This document shows, piece by piece, positions 1 through 7,406 of a stretch of 26,797 nucleotides of DNA (positions are counted from its first letter, which is position 1; each line of letters opens with the position of its first letter). Position numbers and translations under genes: made by a program. The notes under the pieces are model-generated. The model did no database searches. It saw nothing but the letters and a program-made list of their open reading frames with translations, and was not told where the DNA came from. The DNA comes from a virus, in the IMG/VR virus record IMGVR_UViG_3300024265_002314, positions 1-26,797 of that record; one strand, given 5' to 3'.

Positions 1-116
1 TCCGTGGGCGGGGGTTCCCGTCGTCTGAGTTGATACCTGAGACCCATCGGGAGATATTCATAGACATTGATCACATACACACCACCCCATTGACCATATT
101 TAAGAGAGAGTTATGA
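1..116 (+). CDS. 3' end of a small phage protein, partial (possible type A family member)
   Basis: The third frame is open from base 3 to a TGA at 114-116, giving a tail of about 37 residues that ends IFIDIDHIHTTPLTIFKREL. The stop overlaps the next start as ATGA, the junction style used throughout this operon. The ending loosely resembles the C-terminal part of the type A proteins downstream (for example the HDFRRTF or IDFRHSF region), so it may be the last part of another family member. The start lies outside the window. Family membership is inference from a short stretch. Confidence 0.55.
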   Translation, partial: RGRGFPSSELIPETHREIFIDIDHIHTTPLTIFKREL

Positions 117-547
117 AACCCACAATCTCTATTACAAAACCGTCAGGGGTTCAAACTATGCGAGAGCCGGAGATAAGGGTAGTGGACCACATTCCTCTTG
201 GTCGGGAACTGGTGATACAGAAAGGATATGTGCTGTATAGTACAGAGACTGAGCGGTATTTGTCGTATTACAGTGAGTCCCCGCAACTATGTTGGAGAGA
301 GAAACCAATCAATTTGTTTATGAGTGAAGATGTTGATAATAGTCTTGTTTCGGTTGTGCTTGCCCATGATATTCAATCATTTGTTGGGAAAGAAGCATAT
401 TCTTCTTGTTTCATGGTGCCCAGTGTGTATTATAGTCGGGTAGTTGACGCCTCTACAATAGATGGCAAGGTAAGTATTATTGAGGTACATGTAGTCCACG
501 ACTTTAGACGAACTTTCCCATGGAGTGACATAGCACCATGGCAATGA
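113..547 (+). CDS. Type A paralogous small phage protein
   Basis: 144 residues, function not recognised. It carries the type A signature shared with its neighbours: GYVLYSTETERYL at residues 38-50, a conserved Trp near 61, a hydrophobic stretch with FMVPS at 100-104, and HDFRRTF at 129-135. The order (hydrophobic strand, Asp/Glu-rich turn, aromatic-Leu, then Trp, then a V-P strand) suggests a small alpha/beta domain. There is no signal peptide or membrane segment. The start at 113 overlaps the previous stop (ATGA), with a purine-rich AGAGAGAG stretch just upstream. It heads the complete members of a same-strand array and ends 10 bases inside the next gene, so translation is probably coupled. 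Confidence 0.8.
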   Translation: MKPTISITKPSGVQTMREPEIRVVDHIPLGRELVIQKGYVLYSTETERYLSYYSESPQLCWREKPINLFMSEDVDNSLVSVVLAHDIQSFVGKEAYSSCFMVPSVYYSRVVDASTIDGKVSIIEVHVVHDFRRTFPWSDIAPWQ

Positions 548-915
548 TAAAAGATCTTGACTTAACTGATGATTATCTTTGGTATAATCCGGTTAACGAG
601 AAGTATCTCACCATAGAGTATTTGACTGAACCACCACCCACCATTAAGGAATTTAGTGAAGTAGAGCAAAAGCACCTATGGGGATTTGCTTGGGTAGATA
701 AACCAGTAATCACTACATGGATTAGTTTTAAAGGAAAGGAAGCTGATAAGTTAACTACTTTCATATCACAAAACCCGGATGGAAAACACGGAATGTTTGT
801 TCCCTTCAAGTTTGTGAGAATTAGGGAAGGGGTTAATATAATCTCAGTTGATCATATACTGAGCGTGTCCTTCGCAGTTGCTAATTTAGACGATATTGGG
901 GGATTGCATTTGTAA
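538..915 (+). CDS. Divergent type A paralogous small phage protein
   Basis: 125 residues, function not recognised. The N-terminal YLWYNPVNEKYLTIEY aligns with the type A opening motif, followed by an insert rich in Pro and Glu, then FAWV at about 50-53, and MFVPFKFV near 85-92, which corresponds to the V-P strand of the family. The start ATG overlaps the end of the upstream gene by 10 bases. It is more divergent than the members at 113, 1430, 2103 and 3332, so membership in the family is likely but not certain. Confidence 0.75.
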   Translation: MAMIKDLDLTDDYLWYNPVNEKYLTIEYLTEPPPTIKEFSEVEQKHLWGFAWVDKPVITTWISFKGKEADKLTTFISQNPDGKHGMFVPFKFVRIREGVNIISVDHILSVSFAVANLDDIGGLHL

Positions 916-944
916 TCTGGATTTTGTACTGGGATTAAGCTATA

Positions 945-1427
945 ATGGCATTTGACAAAGACGCGAAAATTAGAGAGAAATCAATGACATTTATTCCAAA
1001 TACGTGGGTTAAAGAAACCTCGGACAACACTTATACCCTTTATCATATGGATAAAGAAGCTCATTTATCTCTACAGTTACCAGAGGGCGTGTATACTTGG
1101 GGTGGAGAGGATATGCTTCAGTCTTGGGATGGAAAGGACACATTTCAGTTTTTTACTGATATGGAAATTGATTTTCTTACCACCATGGTACGTTCCATGA
1201 TTGAGATATCTGAGGTTACACCGCCTCCTGATGAAATTGATGTTTGTGAGGAGATGCTTGGTGGCTCTGGTATGGGTATTAGAATGCTGGGGGTAGTGAA
1301 AATGATAGTTAAAACTGGATACCAACATATACGGATAGTGCCCGGAGACTTGAAACCATCGTATATTACAAATGGGAGGATGGTTGATGTGTGGGAGCCT
1401 GATTTTCGTTACGGAATCAGGATTTAG
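945..1427 (+). CDS. Divergent type A paralogous small phage protein
   Basis: 160 residues, function not recognised. The TYTLYHMDKEAHLSL segment near residues 28-42 occupies the place of the family opening motif, VYTWGG near 49-54 supplies the conserved Trp, and IRIVPGDL near 133-140 supplies the V-P strand. The end, WEPDFRYGIRI, matches the D-F-x-x-x-x-hydrophobic ending of other members. A GGGA ribosome-binding stretch lies about 10 bases before the ATG. The TATAAT at 941-946 overlaps the start codon, so it cannot act as this gene's promoter. Confidence 0.75.
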   Translation: MAFDKDAKIREKSMTFIPNTWVKETSDNTYTLYHMDKEAHLSLQLPEGVYTWGGEDMLQSWDGKDTFQFFTDMEIDFLTTMVRSMIEISEVTPPPDEIDVCEEMLGGSGMGIRMLGVVKMIVKTGYQHIRIVPGDLKPSYITNGRMVDVWEPDFRYGIRI

Positions 1428-1429
1428 TT

Positions 1430-2101
1430 ATGGATATGTTTACAGTTGTGATAACATGGCAAGTTTGGCTGACTGCCATTGTAATATCTGTGATAGTTTT
1501 TATTGGTCTTCGGGTAAAGAAACGACCGACAGGAGCCGTTCAGGAGAAAAGAGTATACCCCATAAAGCAGAAAGTATTGGATGCTAAGCCAGAATCTCCC
1601 TATTCTGTATACGAAGGGTATGCTCTGTATTGCACAAACAAAGATATGTATTTACGGTGTATTGACAATTCAACTTACGACTGGGTAGAGACTTTAAGAG
1701 ATGCGGAAGACTTTTTCTTGAAGGCAGATGGTGAACCAAAACCAGTTTGGCACTTTCACAAAGCAATATCAAATTTCGTTGGGTCACTGCACTGTGTGCT
1801 AGTTCCATGCAAATTATATACAAAAAATTATCCAAATTATATACCATTTGCTTATTTTAAGAATATGACTTATCGTGGTAGATTCACTGAACCAGATTTT
1901 AATAAATCAATGGATTTCCACGTGTATTATGAAAGAATGATAGAAGAAAGCAGTGTGCCTGAAGAAGCAATAGTGTCTTCCAGTATAAGCACCTCACTGA
2001 GCAACCCCTTGTCTAAGAAGTCGGGGCCACCAAGACCACGACCACCCCCACCCCCAAGACCACGACCAATACCCCCAAAATCAAGAATAATTAATAATTA
2101 A
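1430..2101 (+). CDS. Membrane-anchored type A protein with proline-rich tail
   Basis: 223 residues. Residues 4-27 form one strongly hydrophobic segment followed by RVKKRP, which by the positive-inside rule puts the rest in the cytoplasm (N-out, C-in anchor). The type A core follows: GYALYCTNKDMYL at 63-75, YDWVETL at 83-89, then CVLVPCKLY. The C-terminus is a low-complexity tail of Pro and Arg (about residues 200-216, including PPRPRPPPPPRPRP). This is the only complete array member with a membrane segment. A polyproline tail on a membrane-tethered domain suggests a docking role, but no function can be assigned. It starts two bases after the previous stop. Confidence 0.85.
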   Translation: MDMFTVVITWQVWLTAIVISVIVFIGLRVKKRPTGAVQEKRVYPIKQKVLDAKPESPYSVYEGYALYCTNKDMYLRCIDNSTYDWVETLRDAEDFFLKADGEPKPVWHFHKAISNFVGSLHCVLVPCKLYTKNYPNYIPFAYFKNMTYRGRFTEPDFNKSMDFHVYYERMIEESSVPEEAIVSSSISTSLSNPLSKKSGPPRPRPPPPPRPRPIPPKSRIINN

Positions 2102-2102
2102 T

Positions 2103-2657
2103 ATGAGCATGATGAAGAGAATACATAAGAAAAGGAAACTTGGGAAACTTGTGAAAATCAACAAACCGGTGTACAAGGATACTTTCCTTTCTGAAAGGCC
2201 GGAAGAGAATGATAAGGGAGTGGCGATAGCCCGTGGTAATCTATTATACAATACAGAAACAGATAAGTTTTTGAATACAGTGAATGGGAAGGTTGGTGGA
2301 GAATTTTCTTGGGAAGCCCAGAGTGCTTATTTTATATCAACTAGAAACACTGGTTCCGCAGATGAAAAAGAATTTAACAGGATTGTAAAATTTATCACAC
2401 CAGAAGAGGGAATACAGTCAGTAATAGTGCCAGTAACCACATATAGACTACGAAGAACGGCATTTACATATGAAGTGTATGTGGAAAGAAATTTTGGGTT
2501 GGCCTTTGCTTATGTAAAGTTTATACAAGAACAGGCAAGTGAAGGTGTAGCAGGCGATAATGATCCACTTAATCAACGAACACTTATTGGTTTTGATCCC
2601 GCGCAGGATGGTGCGGATATAACGGTAATGTGTATCGGGATATCAGGTGAAATGTAG
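2103..2657 (+). CDS. Type A paralogous protein with basic N-terminus
   Basis: 184 residues, function not recognised. The first 25 residues are very basic (MSMMKRIHKKRKLGKLVKIN), which may bind nucleic acid. The family core follows: GNLLYNTETDKFL at 45-57, EFSWEAQ near 67-73, then VIVPVTTYRL. A C-terminal extension of about 40 residues is not shared with the shorter members. It follows the upstream stop by one base. Confidence 0.8.
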   Translation: MSMMKRIHKKRKLGKLVKINKPVYKDTFLSERPEENDKGVAIARGNLLYNTETDKFLNTVNGKVGGEFSWEAQSAYFISTRNTGSADEKEFNRIVKFITPEEGIQSVIVPVTTYRLRRTAFTYEVYVERNFGLAFAYVKFIQEQASEGVAGDNDPLNQRTLIGFDPAQDGADITVMCIGISGEM

Positions 2658-2665
2658 AGTAAATT

Positions 2666-3025
2666 ATGAATACTAGTACGCCCATAGCAAAAAAACGGTT
2701 TGCCATTTATCATCTTGGAATGAAAAAATTTCTGTTCATGTTGAGGGAAACACCGCATGGTAGCCCATTTACATGGATGCCAAGCAATGGGATATTCTTC
2801 ACGTTAAATCAAGAGAACATTAGTTCATTTATCGGCTACTTACATAACGATAAGTATAGTAAGATAGGAACTGTGTGTATTTGGGTGATAAATTTTCTAC
2901 GAAGGGAAAATAGTTGGAAAGATATTATGGTAGTTCCCTTGGATTTGTTGGAAGTTGGGAGTGATGAAGTAAACCTGTATGCACCGGATTATGACCGCAG
3001 CTATCAGCTATGGCTGGGAAAATGA
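2666..3025 (+). CDS. Type A paralogous small phage protein
   Basis: 119 residues, function not recognised. RFAIYHLGMKKFLFM near residues 11-25 is the opening motif, PFTWMPS near 34-40 gives the conserved Trp, DIMVVPLDLLEV near 89-100 the V-P strand, and APDYDRSYQLW the ending. It most closely resembles the next gene in layout (insert before the V-P strand), suggesting a recent tandem duplication. Its TGA stop overlaps the next start as ATGA. Confidence 0.8.
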   Translation: MNTSTPIAKKRFAIYHLGMKKFLFMLRETPHGSPFTWMPSNGIFFTLNQENISSFIGYLHNDKYSKIGTVCIWVINFLRRENSWKDIMVVPLDLLEVGSDEVNLYAPDYDRSYQLWLGK

Positions 3026-3318
3026 CTAAACAGTTCTTTGTGATCTATAATCCAGAGAAGGATAAGTTTCTCTTGGATGAAACTGACCCGGAACTTCACC
3101 GCCCGTATCGGTGGGTGGTTGGCACATCTGGATGTTCCATACTGGCCATAACAGGGGACATGCTTGATGGGTTTATTGCAAGAGAATTTGAAACGGCTAA
3201 TCATATACTTGAGTTTTTGAAAAACCACTGTCCAGATGATGGTATAATGTTGATCCCGATGAATATGATAAATGAAGACCGGGCCACGTTTGATTTCAAG
3301 CATGGGTTTAAGTTATGA
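3022..3318 (+). CDS. Type A paralogous small phage protein
   Basis: 98 residues from the ATG at 3022, chosen because it overlaps the preceding stop as ATGA; a slightly longer start at 3010 exists. It is one of the cleanest type A members: FFVIYNPEKDKFLLDE at residues 5-20, YRWVVG near 29-34, GIMLIPMNMINE near 75-86 and TFDFKHGFKL at the end. No extra domain is present, so it defines the minimal family unit of roughly 95-100 residues. Function unknown. Confidence 0.82.
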   Translation: MTKQFFVIYNPEKDKFLLDETDPELHRPYRWVVGTSGCSILAITGDMLDGFIAREFETANHILEFLKNHCPDDGIMLIPMNMINEDRATFDFKHGFKL

Positions 3319-3331
3319 TAGGGAGAACATA

Positions 3332-3898
3332 ATGACAAGAACACGCATAGCAAGAGTAATGCCTAAAGTGGTTACCGAAATCAGGCGTGGCTATGTTCTT
3401 TTTTGCACAGATACGGACAAATTTATGACATATACACCATATACTCACCCGTCATTTTTCTGGGTAGATGAAACTAGGTATCTGATTAACGAAAATATTA
3501 TTGACACCGCAAGATGCGTGCTTAGAACATCATCGTTTCAAGCATTTTTGGGTGAGGATAACGTCGTGTTGGTACCAACTGTGGGGTACTATGGGCCAGA
3601 TTTACGTAATAAAGCCGGGGATGGGACGCAACGGGATGTGTTTTTTGAGATAGATTTCAGACATTCGTTTGATATGTGGAAGGAAATACCAAAGATAAAA
3701 ATGGCACCGGTTCTTAGTAAAAAGTTGAAACACAGTTCGAAGATGTTTTCTGGGCTCAAATTGGACGGTATTGAATGGGATTTCACTAAGGGAGTTTCCC
3801 CGCATAATAGGCTTGACTCTATTAATATTCTTGACAAGTGGGCACATGACTCTCCACACTTCGATTTAAACGAGTCAAATGTCCCCGACAACGATTGA
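3332..3898 (+). CDS. Type A paralogous protein with C-terminal extension
   Basis: 188 residues from the ATG at 3332, which is preceded by an AGGGAG ribosome-binding site at 3319-3324; the frame is open further upstream but without such a site. Family core: GYVLFCTDTDKFM at 20-32, FFWVDE at 42-47, NVVLVPTVGYY at 77-87, and FEIDFRHSFDMW at 105-116. Residues 117-188 are a Lys- and Asp-rich extension without recognisable features. Function unknown. Confidence 0.82.
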   Translation: MTRTRIARVMPKVVTEIRRGYVLFCTDTDKFMTYTPYTHPSFFWVDETRYLINENIIDTARCVLRTSSFQAFLGEDNVVLVPTVGYYGPDLRNKAGDGTQRDVFFEIDFRHSFDMWKEIPKIKMAPVLSKKLKHSSKMFSGLKLDGIEWDFTKGVSPHNRLDSINILDKWAHDSPHFDLNESNVPDND

Positions 3899-3947
3899 GC
3901 ATTGTGGATTTTACATCCCATTAGTTTGACAAAATTAGGTGAGAATA

Positions 3948-4322
3948 ATGGAACATCAAAAAGGGTTTATTTTATACAATTTAAGCAATGAGATGTATCT
4001 TGGAAGGTCACTAGCGGCAACCAGTGGGGATACCCACAGATGGGTAAGTGACACGCCCCTGTTACTATGTGAGAACGCCTTGGACATGTTATTTAACATC
4101 AATTCGTTTATTCCACGGTCACGGTTTCCTAATATGAAAAATACTGAATTTAATGATCATGTCAAGGAGATTAGGCGGGAAACAAAGTTTGTACTATCTT
4201 TTTTAAAGGAACATTCCGATATGGTCGAAATTATGGTGGTTCCAATAGATGTGGAAGGAGATGGAACAAGCTATGATATTGATTTTGTTAAAGCTTTTAA
4301 ATTTGATGTAAATATGGTATAA
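3948..4322 (+). CDS. Type A paralogous small phage protein
   Basis: 124 residues from the ATG at 3948, preceded by an AGGTGAG site; an upstream GTG at 3939 overlaps that site and is less likely. The core motifs are GFILYNLSNEMYL at residues 6-18, HRWVSD near 29-34, EIMVVPIDVEGD near 98-109 and YDIDFVKAFKFD near the end. An insert of about 30 residues lies before the V-P strand. This appears to be the last type A gene before an internal promoter and a change of family. Function unknown. Confidence 0.8.
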   Translation: MEHQKGFILYNLSNEMYLGRSLAATSGDTHRWVSDTPLLLCENALDMLFNINSFIPRSRFPNMKNTEFNDHVKEIRRETKFVLSFLKEHSDMVEIMVVPIDVEGDGTSYDIDFVKAFKFDVNMV

Positions 4323-4323
4323 T
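4315..4323 (+). promoter_or_regulatory. Extended -10 promoter (TGGTATAAT)
   Basis: The sequence TGGTATAAT is a perfect TGn-TATAAT extended -10 element. No convincing -35 hexamer is seen at the right distance, which extended -10 promoters tolerate. Transcription would start near 4330, just after the type A array and upstream of the GTG at 4356, so it could drive the second half of the gene array. Confidence 0.45.
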
Positions 4324-4355
4324 AAAAGATGAAGAAAAGTAATCAGGAGAGTAAC

Positions 4356-4646
4356 GTGGATAAAAGATATGGTGTTTGGTGCTTTTCAGAACGCGATTTT
4401 GAGAATGGTGCCGATATAAGCTACAGTAATGCCATGGGTTTGGCCTTGTTTTGTGTCGAGGAAGATGAATTTGGCGTGAAAAATTTTGCTGTTATAGCGA
4501 TGGACGATAACAAAAACCCCATTTGGCATGAAATGATATGGTGTGGTCAGTTCCATGGATATGATTTCTTGTACAGAGAATGTATTCGTCTGGGTGAGAT
4601 TTCAGAACGCGAAGGTTTTGATCCCGAGGATATAGTGTTTATCTAA
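4356..4646 (+). CDS. Hypothetical small phage protein
   Basis: 96 residues from a GTG at 4356, preceded by AGGAG at the usual distance. An ATG at 4329 has no ribosome-binding site and lies at or before the predicted transcription start. The protein opens MDKRYGVWCFSERDF, has a central strand-rich part (LALFCVEEDEFG, NFAVIAMDD) and ends acidic. It does not clearly fit either paralogous family. Function unknown. Confidence 0.65.
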   Translation: MDKRYGVWCFSERDFENGADISYSNAMGLALFCVEEDEFGVKNFAVIAMDDNKNPIWHEMIWCGQFHGYDFLYRECIRLGEISEREGFDPEDIVFI

Positions 4647-4985
4647 ATGAGTTCCCCACCCACATCTTTAAAAAATATCCACGAATTAAGTCAATTTTTG
4701 GATCTAATACACAAAACCCTCGAAAAGGTGGAAGGTGAGGGTTTTGTGGTATATGACGTTTTTGATGATTCTTATATGGAAGACGGTGGTGAGATTTACT
4801 TCAATAAGGACCAATTGGCCAAGTTCTTGTGTGATCTTGGTGATCATTTATCTAATGTGGTAGTGTATGGTTTGAGTGAAACTGGTATTGATTGCACCAA
4901 GCCACTTTTGTATGGAAAGAACATAATTGAAGCTCTTGACATAGTATTTAATAACTTGGTAGATATGATAAACAAAAGGAACTAA
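4647..4985 (+). CDS. Type B paralogous small phage protein
   Basis: 112 residues, function not recognised. It is the first of five type B proteins, defined by a strand and turn F-V-V-Y-D-x-x-x-D-x-[FY], then a Phe/Lys-acidic-[QE]-hydrophobic helix, a VVVY strand, and a P-x-x-x-G-x-K ending. Here these are GFVVYDVFDDSYMEDG near 32-47, YFNKDQLAKFL near 51-61, NVVVYGL near 70-76 and KPLLYGKNIIEAL near 85-97. The opening resembles the type A opening motif, so both families may share an ancestor. It begins immediately after the previous stop, with no strong ribosome-binding site. Confidence 0.78.
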   Translation: MSSPPTSLKNIHELSQFLDLIHKTLEKVEGEGFVVYDVFDDSYMEDGGEIYFNKDQLAKFLCDLGDHLSNVVVYGLSETGIDCTKPLLYGKNIIEALDIVFNNLVDMINKRN

Positions 4986-4998
4986 TTGGACTACCCTA

Positions 4999-5352
4999 AT
5001 GATTAGCTTAAAAAGAGATTATTTACAAAGCTTTTTCGCTGATGATAAGGGGAAAACCATCTTTGTTGTTTACGATATAAATCGAGATGATTTTCTGGCC
5101 AATGGTGCCCTTGGTAAATATTTTACTAAAAGGGAACTGGTAAGTTTCTTATCAAATATTGAGTTAGAAACTGTGGTTGTGTATCCAAATAATGAGTATG
5201 AGGAACGCCCAGATTTTAGATTTCCAATAATGGGTACTAAATTATTCAAGGGTATACAAGAACTTGAAAATGAGTTGATGAGACATTCTCCGCACGAATC
5301 AAGTTTAATGGGGATTCCACGTATTCCGCCGGGAGTAAACCGGAGTGAGTAA
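4999..5352 (+). CDS. Type B paralogous small phage protein
   Basis: 117 residues, function not recognised. The type B motifs are complete: TIFVVYDINRDDFLANG near 20-36, YFTKRELVSFL near 41-51, TVVVYPN near 57-63 and FPIMGTKLFKGI near 74-85. A short tail rich in His, Ser and Pro follows. Its stop overlaps the next gene's GTG start by 8 bases. Confidence 0.78.
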   Translation: MISLKRDYLQSFFADDKGKTIFVVYDINRDDFLANGALGKYFTKRELVSFLSNIELETVVVYPNNEYEERPDFRFPIMGTKLFKGIQELENELMRHSPHESSLMGIPRIPPGVNRSE

Positions 5353-5713
5353 ACAGGCCATATTGGATCATCTTGATATTCAAAGCAATTCCGAACTGTT
5401 TGTCATATATCGACTAAGTGGTGATATTTTTGAATCGGATGACAAAGAAAATTTAACCCTTTTTTCAAAGGAGCAAGTATGTGCTAGGATGTTGTCTGGC
5501 CCATTCCCTGACATGGTAGTTTTTGAAATAAACAATGATCGTGTTATTAACTATCTTTCCCCAGCGATTATTGGCTCCAAGTTTGTTGAAGACATCGATT
5601 CCACCCAAGACATTGGTTCGTGGGATGTTTCGTTTGTTACCACTATAGATGCTATATTTAAAAATTGCTCTGTTTTCAGCCAAGATATTAACAGTTGGAA
5701 AACGGGGGCGTAG
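5345..5713 (+). CDS. Type B paralogous protein with a DUF285-like repeat fragment
   Basis: 122 residues from a GTG at 5345 overlapping the upstream gene, with GGGAG upstream. The type B motifs are LFVIYRLSGDIF, LFSKEQVCARML, MVVFEINND and PAIIGSKFVEDI. The C-terminal 38 residues read like one degenerate unit of the DUF285/BspA-type surface repeat, with QDIGSWDVSFVTTID and then VFSQDINSW, matching the typical Q-D-I-x-x-W-D-x-S-x-V-T-x-M pattern. That repeat usually occurs in many copies on surface proteins; a single copy fused to a small phage protein is odd and may be a captured fragment. Confidence 0.75.
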   Translation: MSKQAILDHLDIQSNSELFVIYRLSGDIFESDDKENLTLFSKEQVCARMLSGPFPDMVVFEINNDRVINYLSPAIIGSKFVEDIDSTQDIGSWDVSFVTTIDAIFKNCSVFSQDINSWKTGA

Positions 5714-5717
5714 GTAA

Positions 5718-6071
5718 ATGAGCGACATCGAGAAGATACATGAAGGGTTCAGGCTTGTTGAATTTAAACATGATAGACCACACACCCTTTTTCATGGCAT
5801 AAATAGATCTAGAGTGTTGAACGTTGGTGAATGGATTGAGGCTGATGTGAAACGTGTAAATGATAATGGTGGACAGAGCTACATGGGTGGGTTTCACTTT
5901 CTTTATAATCTGGATGAAATTCGGGAGTATATGGAACGGTTTACTGCTCCACGAGATTTGCGTGTGGTACGAATGTTGGCAAAGGATGTTTGGCCGAAAC
6001 CAACAAACCCCGTAGTATTCTTAAGCCGGTGGATGTTTTTGGAAAACGACTTCCAGAGGTTGTCTACATGA
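5718..6071 (+). CDS. Hypothetical conserved-looking phage protein
   Basis: 117 residues from an ATG at 5718. It contains an HTLFHGINRSRVL segment, GEWIEADVKRV, GGFHFLYNLDEI and a C-terminal WPKPTNPVVFLSRWMF. The aromatic pattern F-H-x-L...G-E-W...G-F-H-F-L looks conserved, as in a compact beta-rich fold. It fits neither paralogous family. No catalytic motif can be defended. Its stop overlaps the next start (ATGATG). Confidence 0.7.
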   Translation: MSDIEKIHEGFRLVEFKHDRPHTLFHGINRSRVLNVGEWIEADVKRVNDNGGQSYMGGFHFLYNLDEIREYMERFTAPRDLRVVRMLAKDVWPKPTNPVVFLSRWMFLENDFQRLST

Positions 6072-6598
6072 TGATAGTTTTGCCAACAAGTGATGACATG
6101 ATCGCGTTGGCCAAGATAAGAGCAAAGAAGATGCCCCGGTTAAGGAACTCAATCAGGAACGGCGGGGGGAACGTTGTAGGCTGTTTAGGGGAGATAGCAC
6201 TCAATGATTTATTAATAGGGGACTTAGTTAGTCACGAGTGCATAGATTATGACATTATGTACCGTGGCGGTACGAAGATTGAAGTTAAGACAAAAGACAC
6301 CACAGTTGAACCACAAGCAGATTTTGAAGCAAGTCTCAATAATCACAACACCAAACAGCGTTGTGATGTCTATGCATTCTGTAGAGTGAAGAAAGATCTT
6401 AGTATAGCATGGTTATGTGGTATGATTAGGAAACAAAACTTTTTAAAACAGTCTAGGTTCCTTAAAAAGGGACAAAGGGACGGTAGTAACGGTTATATCG
6501 TCAAAGCTAATTGCTGGAACATGTATCACTATGACTTAGAGATACCTCAAAAGTTAGTTGAGTATGCAATGGAGCGTGGATTTAGGGTGATAGAATGA
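6068..6598 (+). CDS. PD-(D/E)XK-like nuclease family protein
   Basis: 176 residues from the ATG at 6068, which overlaps the upstream TGA; the frame extends to 5990 but would overlap the previous gene by 82 bases. It shows the layout of the PD-(D/E)XK restriction-endonuclease fold: an N-terminal helix with GCLGEIALNDLL (Glu near 41), then DYDIMYRGGTKIEVKTKDT, where the Asp and the E-V-K of IEVKTK would be the metal-binding D...ExK residues. The RCDVYAFCRV strand after it fits the core sheet. Such proteins are Holliday-junction resolvases, restriction-like enzymes or repair nucleases; which one cannot be said. The assignment rests on motif pattern only. Confidence 0.65.
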   Translation: MMIVLPTSDDMIALAKIRAKKMPRLRNSIRNGGGNVVGCLGEIALNDLLIGDLVSHECIDYDIMYRGGTKIEVKTKDTTVEPQADFEASLNNHNTKQRCDVYAFCRVKKDLSIAWLCGMIRKQNFLKQSRFLKKGQRDGSNGYIVKANCWNMYHYDLEIPQKLVEYAMERGFRVIE

Positions 6599-6918
6599 TA
6601 CCACCAGCTCCTTGGTCAAGTGATGTGTTGTCGTCTCGACATACGATAATGGAATATTACACGAAATTTTTCGCTCCTTTCGGAAATAATGTACTTTTTG
6701 AGGTTTATGATGTATCTACAGAATCCTTTGTGATATTTCACGGTAACGAACGTTCCAAATTAATGAACAAAGGAACAATAATAGAAAATTTAACTGATTT
6801 ATCTTTAATAAAGTCACCCCTCTTTTTAGATATAATCATTTTAATATACAACACTACCAACATTGATTTCGACAATCCGGTTTTTATCGGAAGTAAGGAC
6901 GCGTATAAAGATGGATAA
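6595..6918 (+). CDS. Type B paralogous small phage protein
   Basis: 107 residues starting at an ATG that overlaps the nuclease stop (ATGA). The type B pattern is present: VLFEVYDVSTESFVIFHG near 33-50, LMNKGTIIENL near 55-65, LDIIILIYNT near 78-87 and NPVFIGSKDAYKDG at the end. The Lys-Gly replaces the usual Lys-acidic pair in the second motif, so it is a diverged member. Function unknown. Confidence 0.73.
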   Translation: MIPPAPWSSDVLSSRHTIMEYYTKFFAPFGNNVLFEVYDVSTESFVIFHGNERSKLMNKGTIIENLTDLSLIKSPLFLDIIILIYNTTNIDFDNPVFIGSKDAYKDG

Positions 6919-7402
6919 CTACATTCGTGGGTCAGATATAGAACAAAAGTATGTAATCTATGATACAGCACGGGACAAGTATATTAAGACAAAACTAATT
7001 GGCGATGGGGACATGCTAGAAATACATTACGTAGAAAATGTGCAGGATGCCACCTTCTGTAACAGTATGGCGGAAGTGGCTAAAGATTTAGAGCAAGCTG
7101 GTATTGCGATAACCAGTAAAATTAAGATCATAGGGATTAGTATATCATTAATCATCACCCCGGATTTCATTATAGACTATTCCCATAAAGTTAAGAAATC
7201 AGCAGAGGCAGATTTTAAACCTGTTCCCCGAGATCCTGCTTTGGAAAAACTAGAGAAGGAGATTAAGGAGGCACAGGGGGAAATGATAGATAAATATCAG
7301 GAGCAATTGCGGGAGGAAATAAAAAAACGTCATGAAGAAAACATGGCTGGAGGGGCTGGAGCGTATAATCCCTCCGATATTTCTACAAACAAATTCCTGT
7401 GA
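6911..7402 (+). CDS. Type B-like protein with C-terminal coiled coil
   Basis: 163 residues from the ATG at 6911, which overlaps the previous stop; an upstream in-frame start would overlap the earlier gene more deeply. KYVIYDTARDKYIKTK near 13-28 matches the family opening, and IKIIGISISLII near 72-83 the core strand. After residue 100 there is a Lys/Glu-rich helix (about 110-148, with LEKLEKEIKEAQGE and LREEIKKRHEE) predicted to form a coiled coil, then a Gly/Ala-rich end. It closes the paralogue array. Function unknown. Confidence 0.73.
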   Translation: MDNYIRGSDIEQKYVIYDTARDKYIKTKLIGDGDMLEIHYVENVQDATFCNSMAEVAKDLEQAGIAITSKIKIIGISISLIITPDFIIDYSHKVKKSAEADFKPVPRDPALEKLEKEIKEAQGEMIDKYQEQLREEIKKRHEENMAGGAGAYNPSDISTNKFL

Positions 7403-7406
7403 AATA

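Noticed and set aside
941-946. A perfect TATAAT as a promoter of the gene at 945
   Set aside because: It overlaps the start codon, and no -35 box or extended element is present.
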